DNA of 45,420 nucleotides from contig JAJZEV010000050.1 in NCBI GenBank assembly GCA_021805665.1, forward strand, positions 1 through 45,420, in the 5' to 3' direction. The stretch comes from Pseudomonadota bacterium. GTDB lineage: Bacteria; Pseudomonadota; Alphaproteobacteria; Acetobacterales; Acetobacteraceae. A model generated the notes under the pieces. It saw only the letters and a program-made list of their open reading frames with translations. It was not told the origin of the DNA and searched no databases. Of this stretch, positions 8,608 through 16,763 are shown one piece after another; the first letter of the stretch is position 1; every line of letters begins with the position of its first letter. The translations under genes were made by a program, and so were the position numbers.

Positions 8608-9954
8608 ATGAGGCTTATCGGGATCGCCGCGTTCCTGGCAGTGGTGCCCGTCGCGGTGCTGGCATTCCTGGCTGCGATGGGTTGGGCCAGTTTCTGGCCG
8701 GCTTTGGCCGGTATTGCCGTCTGCATGGCGGCATCCGGGGCATTTGCCCTGGTCTGGGCGCGCGATCTCGATTTACTGACGGATGCTGTCAGGCTTGTCG
8801 CCTCGGACGAAGGGAGTCCGAGTCTCCGCGGCGATGGTCCTGTTCTGATGGAAGCCCTTGGGAGAGAGGTCGATCGCATATCGCGGCGTCTTGCAACCAG
8901 GACCGCCCTGCAGGAACAGCATCGTCGCGCCGATACCTTGATTCTGGAGCGGTTGCCGGATCCCGTTCTGGTGCTCGCCCGCGACCGGACAATTCGACGC
9001 ACGAATGCCGCGGCCAGGCTGGCCTTTGGCGAGGAAAAGGCAGCTGTGTTGCGCCACCCGGCCATTCGCGGCGCCATCGACAAGGCCATGGCGACAAAAC
9101 AGTCCCAGACCGCCGAGATCAGCCTGCCGGCGCCGGTTCAACGGGATATCTATGCGACGATCGTGCCGATGGACCCGCCTTTGGCCGATGGCGGCGAGAT
9201 ACTGGTGGTTCTGTCGGATCGGACCAGGGAGCGGGTGGTCGAACATATGCGCGCCGATTTCGTCGCCAACGTCAGTCACGAACTGCGGACGCCGCTGGCG
9301 TCCTTGATCGGATTCGTCGAAACCTTGCGTGGCCCGGCCGCCGACGATCCGCCGGCGCAGCAAAGGTTCCTGGAGATCATGGCCGAGCAGGGTGCGAGGA
9401 TGAACCGGCTGATCGACGATCTGCTGAGCCTGTCGCGGATCGAATTGAATGAACATCAGATACCGTCTGAACCGCTGGATCTGCGGCAGTTGCTGGACCG
9501 TATCGTGGCGGGATACGAACCCCGGCTGAAGGATCGGAATGTGGAACTGGCGTTGAGGATCGACACCGACCTGCCGATCTTGTCGGGCGACGCCGACCAG
9601 ATGGCGCAGGTTCTGCAAAATCTGTTGGACAATGGGCTGAAATATGGTCGTGACGGGGGGACGCTAACCTTGACGGCCGCGGTCGCAACACCCGGGAAGA
9701 TATGGCCAAGCCGGCCCGGTGTCGTGGTTTCCGTGGCCGATCAAGGCGGCGGAATTCCGAAGGAGCATCTGCCCCGGCTGACTGAGCGGTTCTATCGCGT
9801 GGACAAGGGCCGGTCGCGCGCGGTCGGCGGCACGGGACTGGGGCTGGCGATCGTCAAGCATATCGTTAACCGCCATCGCGGGCAGTTGTTGATAGAAAGC
9901 GAAATCGGCAAGGGCACCACCGTCAGCGTCTGGTTGCCGGTGGTTCAGTCATGA
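8608..9954 (+). CDS. PhoR-like sensor histidine kinase
   Basis: A complete 448-residue kinase. Two membrane helices (about 4-22 and 30-50) are joined by a very short loop, so there is almost no periplasmic sensor. A PAS-like region covers about 105-205. The HisKA helix carries the phospho-acceptor His224 in NVSHELRTPL. The ATPase domain shows the N box (LQNLLDNGLKYG), the G1 box (DQGGGIP) and the G2 box (GGTGLGLAIVKHI). This layout matches PhoR, the phosphate-starvation kinase, in which the short loop couples to the Pst transporter. No phoB, pst or phoU gene lies in this window, so PhoR identity is tentative. Its stop overlaps the start of the next gene by 4 bp. Confidence 0.88.
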   Translation: MRLIGIAAFLAVVPVAVLAFLAAMGWASFWPALAGIAVCMAASGAFALVWARDLDLLTDAVRLVASDEGSPSLRGDGPVLMEALGREVDRISRRLATRTALQEQHRRADTLILERLPDPVLVLARDRTIRRTNAAARLAFGEEKAAVLRHPAIRGAIDKAMATKQSQTAEISLPAPVQRDIYATIVPMDPPLADGGEILVVLSDRTRERVVEHMRADFVANVSHELRTPLASLIGFVETLRGPAADDPPAQQRFLEIMAEQGARMNRLIDDLLSLSRIELNEHQIPSEPLDLRQLLDRIVAGYEPRLKDRNVELALRIDTDLPILSGDADQMAQVLQNLLDNGLKYGRDGGTLTLTAAVATPGKIWPSRPGVVVSVADQGGGIPKEHLPRLTERFYRVDKGRSRAVGGTGLGLAIVKHIVNRHRGQLLIESEIGKGTTVSVWLPVVQS

Positions 9955-11327
9955 AGAAGCATTTCCTCCCGATTTTGGCTGTCTTCCTGTCCGCTGGTTC
10001 GGCTCTGGCCGGGGATACCGAGGGCCTGCGAACGGGCTTAGGCGAAATGCTCTCTGTCCTGACGCTTGGAGCGGTGTCGGCCCCGGCCGAACCGGCGTCG
10101 GTGACCCAAACCGGTTCGGATTTTCACATTCAGATCCCGTTGTCCGGGTTCACCGCACCGCCGGGTGCGGCTGCCGAAGCCGTTGCACGCCCCGCGGAAA
10201 ACGGCGCATGGACGCTTTCGGCCCTGTCGTTTCCCGCAGAGGGCGCGATCGGTCCGGGCATCGATCGATCCGTGTCTTATACGCTTGGACAGCAGACGAT
10301 CCGTGGCCGTCTCGACCCCAGCCTGTCCACGGCGTCCCAGATATCGGCGAGCCTTGGCACCATTACGTTGCAATCCACGGCGGGCGGCCGTGACAGCGAA
10401 CAGACGCTCAACCGCTTGACACTGGACGCTAATATGTCCGCCACGGCCGATGGGCGGGTGGACATACTCGGCCGGGAGTCAGCCGAAAACTGGCACGCGA
10501 CGGCAAAAGATCCCGCAACCAGCAGCAGCGTTCACGACCTGCAAGGGCATTTCACGTTGAACGGGCTGGATCGGGCCGAAGCAGAGAAACTGCTGATCGC
10601 CGCCCGCTCGCTGTCGGCGATGCCGCCTAATCAAGCTCAGCACCAGGGGCTGCGGACACTGCTGGATGCCACCAATGGCCTGCTGTCGCATTTCGACGTG
10701 GATGAGACCGTCGATGGCGTCGAATTCAACCTCGGCGGGGGCCGCGCCGGCTCCCTCGGCCGCATGCAACTCCTGCTGAACGGCGGAGCGGAGAACCATA
10801 TCGTCAATGCCACGGCCGATGTCGCGGCGGACGAGGCGACCTGGGCGTCGATGTCTTCCGACATGGCCGGGTTCATGCCGCATCATGTGACCGCCCGTTC
10901 GGTTTTCGCCGGCTTGCCGGTCGCACCGTTGATGGCATTGCTGCGGGCGGCCACCGCGCCCGATGCCAATCTGGCGGTACTGCAGCGGCAGGCCGCGGCA
11001 CTTCTGAACCTGCCGGGTGCGCGGGCGGCGATCGAGTCGCTCGACTTCGATGCGGGTCCGCTGCATGTGCATGGTTCGGTCAAATTCACGCCGCGGCCAA
11101 ACGGTGAGACCGGGGCGGACATCCACCTGACAGCGTCCGGTATGAGTGGGCTGATGGCCCGTGTTCAGGGCAACGCCCGGTTGCGGCAGATCGTCCCTGT
11201 CTTGTTCATCGCACAAGGGCTTGGACGGCCAGGAGGCGATGGTACGGTCTGGGATATCGCCGTCGGCGGCGGCCCGTTGACGATCAACGGCACCGCGTTC
11301 GGTCAGATCCTCGGTAAAACCCGGTAG
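9951..11327 (+). CDS. Secreted/periplasmic protein of unknown function
   Basis: A 458-residue protein with a clear signal peptide (residues 1-20, MKKHFLPILAVFLSAGSALA) and likely cleavage before GDTEG. I do not recognise the family with confidence. The middle and C-terminal parts are rich in beta-strand-like repeats of short hydrophobic stretches and glycine, which recalls the alphaproteobacterial DUF2125 or AsmA-like periplasmic proteins. There is no further membrane helix and no obvious catalytic motif. The ATG overlaps the stop of the PhoR-like kinase gene (ATGA), so the two are translationally coupled. The last 25 bp overlap in antisense with the 3' end of the methyltransferase gene at 11303. 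A link with kinase signalling or the envelope is only suggested by the coupling. Confidence 0.75.
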   Translation: MKKHFLPILAVFLSAGSALAGDTEGLRTGLGEMLSVLTLGAVSAPAEPASVTQTGSDFHIQIPLSGFTAPPGAAAEAVARPAENGAWTLSALSFPAEGAIGPGIDRSVSYTLGQQTIRGRLDPSLSTASQISASLGTITLQSTAGGRDSEQTLNRLTLDANMSATADGRVDILGRESAENWHATAKDPATSSSVHDLQGHFTLNGLDRAEAEKLLIAARSLSAMPPNQAQHQGLRTLLDATNGLLSHFDVDETVDGVEFNLGGGRAGSLGRMQLLLNGGAENHIVNATADVAADEATWASMSSDMAGFMPHHVTARSVFAGLPVAPLMALLRAATAPDANLAVLQRQAAALLNLPGARAAIESLDFDAGPLHVHGSVKFTPRPNGETGADIHLTASGMSGLMARVQGNARLRQIVPVLFIAQGLGRPGGDGTVWDIAVGGGPLTINGTAFGQILGKTR

Positions 11328-11968
11328 AGCGTCACCTCGCGGTCGGTGCGGTCCTCCAGTTCCAGAGTGGTCTCGATGCGATAGGCGGCGATGGGCACAA
11401 GGCCCTGTTTCGGCAGGTAAGCCCGGCCGGGATCGGCGATCCACACCTCTGCCTTCGGTGTAAGGCTGGTCAGCCATGGCATGATGTGGCCGGTCATCGG
11501 CGCCTCATAACACACGTCACCGCACAGGATCAGGTCCCAGCGGCATGGCGAACCCACGATGTCGCCGGATCGGCGGATCGTGGCGCCGTTGATGGCCGCA
11601 TTCAGGCCGATGGCGGCCAGGGCAAGCCCGTCGATCTCGCATGCCTCTACATCCGCCGCACCGGCCATGGCGCATGCGATTGCAGCGATACCGCCGCCGG
11701 CCGCGAAATCCAGCACGCGCTTACCGGCGACCAGCGCGGGATTGTCCAGGATATGCCGAGCCAGCGCCTGACCGCCCGGCCAGGCGAAGGCCCAGAACGG
11801 CGGCTCGATATTGCGTTCGGCGAGCCAGGTTTCGGTGGCCTGCCAGACCGGCGTGATCTCGGTCGCCAAATAGAGCCGGATTTCCGGCACCTGGCGCGCG
11901 ACCGTCAGGACGGTGTTGGCCTCGATGAATGCCTCGGCGGCGATGGCGGGCGCTTGGACCGCGGTCAA
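11303..11968 (-). CDS. ETF-beta-type protein lysine methyltransferase
   Basis: A class I SAM-dependent methyltransferase of 221 residues. The PPFWAFAWPGGQALAR motif at about 56-71 is the signature of the family that includes the ETF-beta lysine methyltransferase METTL20/ETFBKMT and its alphaproteobacterial relatives. The SAM loop VLDFAAGGGIAAIA is at 85-98 and DVCYE at 151-155. Family members trimethylate lysines on electron transfer flavoprotein beta and reduce electron flow to ETF-quinone oxidoreductase. The frame continues upstream into ubiA, but the TTG at 11968 is the likely start. It forms a TTGA overlap with the ubiA stop, and an AGG lies 6 nt upstream. No ETF gene is in the window. 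A ribosomal protein L11-type or nicotinamide methyltransferase is a less likely alternative. Confidence 0.82.
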   Translation of the reverse strand: MTAVQAPAIAAEAFIEANTVLTVARQVPEIRLYLATEITPVWQATETWLAERNIEPPFWAFAWPGGQALARHILDNPALVAGKRVLDFAAGGGIAAIACAMAGAADVEACEIDGLALAAIGLNAAINGATIRRSGDIVGSPCRWDLILCGDVCYEAPMTGHIMPWLTSLTPKAEVWIADPGRAYLPKQGLVPIAAYRIETTLELEDRTDREVTLYRVLPRI

Positions 11969-12897
11969 AACCAGCCTGCCAGGACCGCGAGCCCAACAGC
12001 CAGGCCGACTTCGCGGTTCGCCCGGAACAGCCGCAGACACCCGGCCGGATCGTCGATGTTCAGCGCGATCACCTGCCGCGCCAGCAAAGCCGCGGGCAGC
12101 AGCAGCGCCGGATAGAACCAGGGTCCCAGCCCGGCCAGCCAGCCGGCCAATACCAGCATCGCGACGGTTGCCGCGTAACACATCGCCAGGAACGGCCGGG
12201 TGCGGTCGCCGAACAGCCGGGCGGTGGAGCGGACACCGATCAGGGCGTCATCCTCGCGATCCTGATGGGCGTAGATCGTATCGAAGCCCAGGTCCCACAG
12301 GATCGCGGCGGCATACAGAATGGCCCAGGCCGCATCCAACCGGCCGGCGGCAGCGGCATAGCCCAACGGCGCGCCAAAACCGAAAGTGAAACCCATCATC
12401 AGTTGCGGCCACCAGGTGACACGTTTGGCCAGCGGATAAAGCGCGACCAACAGCAGCGACGACACGCCCAGCACCCAGCTCAGCCGGTTCAGTTGCAGCA
12501 AAATCGCCAGCCCCAGCAGCAACAGCACCGCCAGGAATATCAGCGCCTGGAATGGCCGCAGTGCGCCCGAAGCCAGCGGCCGTCCAGCCGTCCGGGCCAC
12601 CATTCGGTCGATGTCGCGATCCCACAGATCGTTGACGACACAGCCGGCGGATCGCATCGTGACGCTGCCGATGCCGAACAGCACGACCAGACGGACTGCC
12701 TCCGCCGCGTCCGGCCGAGCGAGAAGAATGCCCCACAGGCCGGGCAAAAACAGCAGCCAGGCGCCGATGGGCCTGTCCAGGCGGGCCAGGAGCAGATAGG
12801 GCAGCCAGGCGCGGGGCAGACGGGCAACCCAGCCGGTGGCAACAATGTCCGTATGCATGTTCAGGGGGGTTGTTCGCGGTTCCATGGATCCAGTCAT
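11965..12897 (-). CDS. ubiA: 4-hydroxybenzoate polyprenyltransferase UbiA
   Basis: An integral membrane prenyltransferase of 310 residues that joins the polyprenyl chain to 4-hydroxybenzoate, an early step of ubiquinone synthesis. The first Asp-rich motif is NDLWDRDID at 89-97 and the second is DTIYAHQDREDD at about 206-217. Both bind the Mg-diphosphate. About eight to nine hydrophobic helices are visible. The DRPIGAWLLFLPGLWG entry segment is characteristic of UbiA. The start is open: the ATG at 12897 is only 18 bp from the divergent rsmE start, and the ATGs at 12885 or 12858 are alternatives. The stop overlaps the start of the downstream methyltransferase. Confidence 0.95.
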   Translation of the reverse strand: MTGSMEPRTTPLNMHTDIVATGWVARLPRAWLPYLLLARLDRPIGAWLLFLPGLWGILLARPDAAEAVRLVVLFGIGSVTMRSAGCVVNDLWDRDIDRMVARTAGRPLASGALRPFQALIFLAVLLLLGLAILLQLNRLSWVLGVSSLLLVALYPLAKRVTWWPQLMMGFTFGFGAPLGYAAAAGRLDAAWAILYAAAILWDLGFDTIYAHQDREDDALIGVRSTARLFGDRTRPFLAMCYAATVAMLVLAGWLAGLGPWFYPALLLPAALLARQVIALNIDDPAGCLRLFRANREVGLAVGLAVLAGWF

Positions 12898-12915
12898 ACT
12901 TTATATACCATCCTC

Positions 12916-13614
12916 ATGATCCGCTTATACGTCGAATCGGCGCTGTCCCCCGGCGCGGTCGTTGAGGCAAGCGAGGCGCAGGCACATTACCTGGGCGGTG
13001 TCATGCGTCGGGCAGTGGGCGACATCGTGCATCTTTTCAACGGCACCGACGGCGAATGGGCCTGCCGCATCGCCACACTGGCACGCGGCAAGTCCGCGCT
13101 CGCCGTGGAGGTGCAGGTGCGTTCGCAGGCGGAGGAACCGGGTCCCTGGCTGGTGTTCGCCGTGCTGAAGCGCGACACCACCGACTTGGTAGTGCAGAAG
13201 GCGACCGAGCTTGGCGTTTCGGCGCTGCTGCCGGTATTTACCGAACGGACCAACGCCGCGCGCGTGAACCTGGATCGGTTGCGGGCCATAGCAACAGAGG
13301 CCGCGGAGCAAAGCGAGCGGCTGACCGTTCCGGACATTCGTCCGGCGAGGCAACTTCATGATCTTCTGCGCGATTGGCCGACCGACCGGGCGCTGCATGT
13401 CGCGCAGGAGCGGGCCGACGCCCAGCCGCTGGGGCGTGCCGAAGGCGCCGCGGGTCTGTTGATCGGGCCGGAGGGCGGCTTCGGGCCGCGCGACCACGCG
13501 ATGCTGGACCGGTGCCGTTTCGTGCGCGCGGTTAGCCTTGGGCCCCGCATCCTGCGGGCGGAAACAGCGGCAATCGCGGGTCTGGCCTTGTTGCAAGCCC
13601 CGAGGTGTGGCTAG
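12916..13614 (+). CDS. rsmE: 16S rRNA (uracil1498-N3)-methyltransferase RsmE
   Basis: A SPOUT-class methyltransferase of 232 residues that methylates U1498 of 16S rRNA. The N-terminal PUA-like domain covers about 1-75 (HYLGGVMRRAVGD). The catalytic domain contains LVVQKATELGV and the knot motifs LLIGPEGGFGPRDHAML and SLGPRILRAETAA near the C-terminus, which form the SAM site. The ATG at 12916 gives the family N-terminus; the open frame upstream is antisense to ubiA. There is no Shine-Dalgarno sequence, but a TATATA lies 8 nt upstream of the ATG, so the message may be leaderless. The gene diverges from ubiA and precedes gshA by 117 bp. Confidence 0.94.
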   Translation: MIRLYVESALSPGAVVEASEAQAHYLGGVMRRAVGDIVHLFNGTDGEWACRIATLARGKSALAVEVQVRSQAEEPGPWLVFAVLKRDTTDLVVQKATELGVSALLPVFTERTNAARVNLDRLRAIATEAAEQSERLTVPDIRPARQLHDLLRDWPTDRALHVAQERADAQPLGRAEGAAGLLIGPEGGFGPRDHAMLDRCRFVRAVSLGPRILRAETAAIAGLALLQAPRCG

Positions 13615-13661
13615 TACGCTGGTTTTAACAGTCAGGCGCACGTAGGGTCCGTTTTGGGCCA

Positions 13662-13702
13662 GCCCGTGCGCCGTGCCGCCCGATGGGTACCGTCCCACGG
13701 GC
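13662..13702 (+). promoter_or_regulatory. Candidate alternative hairpins in the gshA leader
   Basis: GCCCGATGGG (678-687 of the 13,000 block) can pair with CCCACGGGC (694-702) with one bulged A and a six-base loop. The same right arm, CACGGGC (696-702), can instead pair perfectly with GCCCGTG (662-668). The two pairings exclude each other and end 29 nt before the gshA ATG. This is seen directly in the sequence. A regulatory role is inference, and chance pairing in GC-rich DNA is possible. Confidence 0.35.
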
Positions 13703-13731
13703 CGTCGCAACCGAGATACCTTGGGAACCCA

Positions 13732-15111
13732 ATGTCCAATCCAGGAGACGCCGACGACACGCCGCTGACGTCGATAGAACAAATGGCCGCATATCTGTCG
13801 GTCGGCTGTAAACCCCGGGCCGAATTCCGCATCGGCACCGAACATGAGAAGTTTGGATTCCGTCACGCCGACCTGACCCCGCCGCCTTATCTGCCTGCGG
13901 ATGGCCAGCCAGGCGCCATCCGCGACCTTCTGGCCGGCCTTGCCCGGTTCGGCGGCACGCCGATCCTGGACCAGGAGAATCCGATCGGACTGAAGCAAGG
14001 CGCGGCCTCGGTATCGCTGGAGCCGGCCGGACAGCTTGAGCTGTCGGGTGGGCCGCTGGAAACCTTGCACGAAACCAAAACCGAGCTGGAGGAACATTAT
14101 CGCCAGGTGCGTTCAGCCTGCGAGGGCCTGGATCTGGGCTTCGCGCCGCTAGGTTTCCACCCGATGGCGGCTCGGGCGGCGATGCCGTGGATGCCGAAGG
14201 GCCGTTATGCCATCATGCAGCGCTACATGCCCCTGGTCGGCAGCATGGGCCTGGACATGATGACGCGTACCTGCACCGTGCAGGTAAACCTAGACTTCGC
14301 ATCGGAAGAGGACATGCGGCGCAAGCTGCGGGTTTCCCTGCTGTTGCAGCCGTTGGCGACCGCGCTGTTCGCGAACTCCCCTTTTACCGAGGGCAAGCCG
14401 AACGGCTTCATGTCCTACCGGGCGCATGTGTGGACCGATACGGACAACCAGCGTTCCGGGATTCCGGCGGTCATGTTCGAGGACGGGTTCGGCTTCGAGC
14501 GGTATGCGGCCTGGATTATCGAGAACGTGCCCATGTATTTCGTCTATCGCGACGGTCATTACCTCGACGTGGCGGGGCAATCGTTCACCGACTTCATCGC
14601 CGGGCGCATTCCGGCTTTGGCGGGGATCACCGCGACCATGGGCGACTTCGCGGACCATGTGACCACGGCGTTCACCGACGTTCGGCTGAAGCGGTTCCTG
14701 GAAATGCGCGGTGCGGATGCCGGCCGGGCGGACATGATGATCGCGCAGTCGGCGTTGTGGGTCGGTCTGCTTTACGACGATCCCGCCCTGACCGCCGCCG
14801 AGGCGTTGCTGCGCGGCGCCGGCTGGAACGACGCCGTAGCCGCCAGGGCGGCGGTGCCACGGATGGGCCTGGATGCGCCCTGGCGCGGCGGCAAGCTGCG
14901 CGACATCGTACCCGAAGTCGTGGCCATCGCGGCGGACGGGCTGCGTGCGCGCGGTTGCCGCAATGCGGCCGGGGACGATGAGCGTGTTCTGCTGACCCCG
15001 TTGCAGGCTATCGCCGAAGGTGCGCCAACCCAGGCGGAATACTGGCTTGCCCGATACCATGGGGCATGGAACCGCGACGTCCGGCGAATATTCGCGGAAG
15101 CCGCGATCTAG
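13732..15111 (+). CDS. gshA: Glutamate-cysteine ligase, plant/alphaproteobacterial type
   Basis: A 459-residue enzyme that forms gamma-glutamylcysteine from glutamate and cysteine with ATP, the first step of glutathione synthesis. The GTEHEKFGF motif near residue 41 starts the active site. It is followed by family blocks such as SLEPAGQLELSGGPLETLH, MPKGRYAIMQRYMP and TCTVQVNLDF. These mark the plant-like GshA found in alphaproteobacteria, not the E. coli type. Length is normal for this class. The ATG at 13732 is chosen because the upstream 26 codons lack similarity and overlap a hairpin. A strong 12-bp inverted repeat begins 10 bp after its stop. Confidence 0.95.
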   Translation: MSNPGDADDTPLTSIEQMAAYLSVGCKPRAEFRIGTEHEKFGFRHADLTPPPYLPADGQPGAIRDLLAGLARFGGTPILDQENPIGLKQGAASVSLEPAGQLELSGGPLETLHETKTELEEHYRQVRSACEGLDLGFAPLGFHPMAARAAMPWMPKGRYAIMQRYMPLVGSMGLDMMTRTCTVQVNLDFASEEDMRRKLRVSLLLQPLATALFANSPFTEGKPNGFMSYRAHVWTDTDNQRSGIPAVMFEDGFGFERYAAWIIENVPMYFVYRDGHYLDVAGQSFTDFIAGRIPALAGITATMGDFADHVTTAFTDVRLKRFLEMRGADAGRADMMIAQSALWVGLLYDDPALTAAEALLRGAGWNDAVAARAAVPRMGLDAPWRGGKLRDIVPEVVAIAADGLRARGCRNAAGDDERVLLTPLQAIAEGAPTQAEYWLARYHGAWNRDVRRIFAEAAI

Positions 15112-15120
15112 CGACCTGCC

Positions 15121-15157
15121 CGTCGGTGGGGCTTCAACTGGTCCGGCCCCACCGACG
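15121..15157 (+). terminator. Strong 12-bp hairpin between gshA and psd
   Basis: CGTCGGTGGGGC at 15121-15132 and GCCCCACCGACG at 15146-15157 are perfect reverse complements, with a 13-nt loop. The repeat begins 9 bp past the gshA stop and ends 58 bp before the psd start. No T-run follows, so it is not a textbook Rho-independent terminator. It could end or attenuate transcription, or protect the 3' end of the gshA message. Confidence 0.45.
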
Positions 15158-15215
15158 CCATTCCAACACACATGCCTTGCGATCTGTTGACCAACCCTCC
15201 ATAACCCCGCCCCTG

Positions 15216-15887
15216 ATGGCCATTACAGACGATATTCGCGGCGTTCTCGCGCCACCGCACCCCGCCGGGCGCCCGTTCATCATGGGTGGCCTGATTGTAC
15301 TGATTATCGGCTTCGCGGTCGGCGCATGGCTGATCTGGCTGGGCCTGATCTTCACATTGTTCTGCCTGTATTTCTTCCGCGACCCCGAGCGTGTGCCGCC
15401 GCCCCGTCCAGGCTTGTTCCTGGCACCGGCCGACGGCCGCATCGTCTCCGTGACGATGGCCGCTCCTCCCCCCGAACTGGGCCTTAGTGGCGAACTGCGC
15501 TGGAAGGTCTCGATTTTTTTGTCCGTGCTGAATGTTCATGTCAACCGCGCGCCGGCCGATGGCGTCGTGACCCGCATCGCCTATCGGCACGGCGCCTTCG
15601 TCAGTGCCAGCCTGGATAAGGCCAGCGAACAGAACGAACGCAATGCCCTGGCGATCCGTTTGCCGAACGGTCAGGAAATCGCCGTGGTCCAGATCGCCGG
15701 ACTGATCGCCCGCCGCATTTTGTGTTCGGTCCGAGAGGGCGACCCTGTGACGGCAGGCGGCCGATTCGGTATCATCCGGTTTGGAAGCCGCACGGACCTG
15801 TATCTGCCCGAAGGCGTCCACCCACTGGTGATCGAGGGTCAGACCATGATCGGCGGAGAGACAGTGATCGCCGAAATGGCGCCATGA
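15216..15887 (+). CDS. psd: Phosphatidylserine decarboxylase proenzyme (short form)
   Basis: A 223-residue proenzyme that makes phosphatidylethanolamine from phosphatidylserine. Two hydrophobic segments (about 21-54) anchor the N-terminal half. The catalytic core has the FFRDPERVPP motif and LNVHVNRAPADG near 105-116. The IIRFGSRTDLYLPEG block contains Gly190-Ser191, the self-cleavage site that makes the pyruvoyl group. This is the short archaeal/alphaproteobacterial form, which uses GS within a GSR context and not LGST. The ATG at 15216 is chosen over the longer open frame that overlaps the 3' end of gshA. Its stop overlaps the pssA start by 4 bp, so the two steps of phosphatidylethanolamine synthesis are coupled. 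Confidence 0.94.
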   Translation: MAITDDIRGVLAPPHPAGRPFIMGGLIVLIIGFAVGAWLIWLGLIFTLFCLYFFRDPERVPPPRPGLFLAPADGRIVSVTMAAPPPELGLSGELRWKVSIFLSVLNVHVNRAPADGVVTRIAYRHGAFVSASLDKASEQNERNALAIRLPNGQEIAVVQIAGLIARRILCSVREGDPVTAGGRFGIIRFGSRTDLYLPEGVHPLVIEGQTMIGGETVIAEMAP

Positions 15888-16738
15888 GCGACCGCCCAGC
15901 GGTTTTCCCGATCCGCCGCCTGCGACGCTACCGGCCGCGCCAGCGCAGGCGTCCGCGCTACAAAGGCCCGTCATTCAACCGGATGATACCAAACCTGATG
16001 ACGATGCTGGGCCTGTGCGCGGGCCTGACATCGATGCGTTTCGGGTTGGAGGGCAGGTTTGGTGCGGCCGCGGTGGCCATAGCGGTGGCAGCCGTCATCG
16101 ATGGTCTGGATGGGCGGCTGGCCCGCCTGTTGAAGGCAACCTCGCGTTTCGGCGCCGAATTCGACAGCCTGTCGGACTTTGTCTGCTTCGGGGTGGCGCC
16201 GGCGTTTGTGCTCTATCTATGGTCGCTGCAACGTGGCGGCGCGTACGGTTACGCGCCCTGCCTGATGTTCTCAGTCTGCATGGCGCTGCGGTTAGCTCGG
16301 TTCAACGCCTCGCTCGATGGTGCGCCGAAACCGGCCTATGCGTATAACTTCTTTACCGGCGTTCCGGCACCGGCTGGGGCGGCCCTGGCGTTATTTCCGT
16401 TGTTCCTTGGCTTAGAGGGGAAATCGCTTGGCTGGCGATGGCTGGTGGACTTCGCTCAGTTTCCGCTGTTCAACGCGGCGGTGCTGATCGGAACAGCGGT
16501 CTTGTTGGTTTCGACCCTGCCGATCTGGAGTTTCAAGAACTTTAAGGTTCGATCGGAGTACGTGCTGCCAATGCTACTGGGAACCGGCGCGTATGCCGCG
16601 GTGGCACTCGCCGATCCCTGGGCCGCGCTGGCTGGCATCAGCGTGATCTACCTGGGGATGCTGCCATTCAGCGTTCGCAGCTTCCGGCGGCTGCGTCGGG
16701 AAGCCGAAGCGCCCGGCGATGAAACCGAAGCCGACTAG
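15884..16738 (+). CDS. pssA: CDP-diacylglycerol-serine O-phosphatidyltransferase
   Basis: A 284-residue membrane enzyme that makes phosphatidylserine from CDP-diacylglycerol and serine. The CDP-alcohol phosphotransferase signature is visible: DGLDGRLAR, then GAEFDSLSD, which matches DGxxAR(x)8GxxxDxxxD. About seven to eight hydrophobic helices follow. A basic N-terminus (residues 10-28) precedes the first helix. The ATG at 15884 lies in the ATGA overlap with psd, so its product is the substrate of the preceding gene product. This psd-pssA order is common in alphaproteobacteria. Confidence 0.95.
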   Translation: MSDRPAVFPIRRLRRYRPRQRRRPRYKGPSFNRMIPNLMTMLGLCAGLTSMRFGLEGRFGAAAVAIAVAAVIDGLDGRLARLLKATSRFGAEFDSLSDFVCFGVAPAFVLYLWSLQRGGAYGYAPCLMFSVCMALRLARFNASLDGAPKPAYAYNFFTGVPAPAGAALALFPLFLGLEGKSLGWRWLVDFAQFPLFNAAVLIGTAVLLVSTLPIWSFKNFKVRSEYVLPMLLGTGAYAAVALADPWAALAGISVIYLGMLPFSVRSFRRLRREAEAPGDETEAD

Positions 16739-16763
16739 CACGGAACCGGCCGATCCCGTGGTT

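Noticed and set aside
11929..12915. Upstream extension of the rsmE frame
   Set aside because: It is antisense to ubiA; the RsmE family begins at the ATG at 12916.
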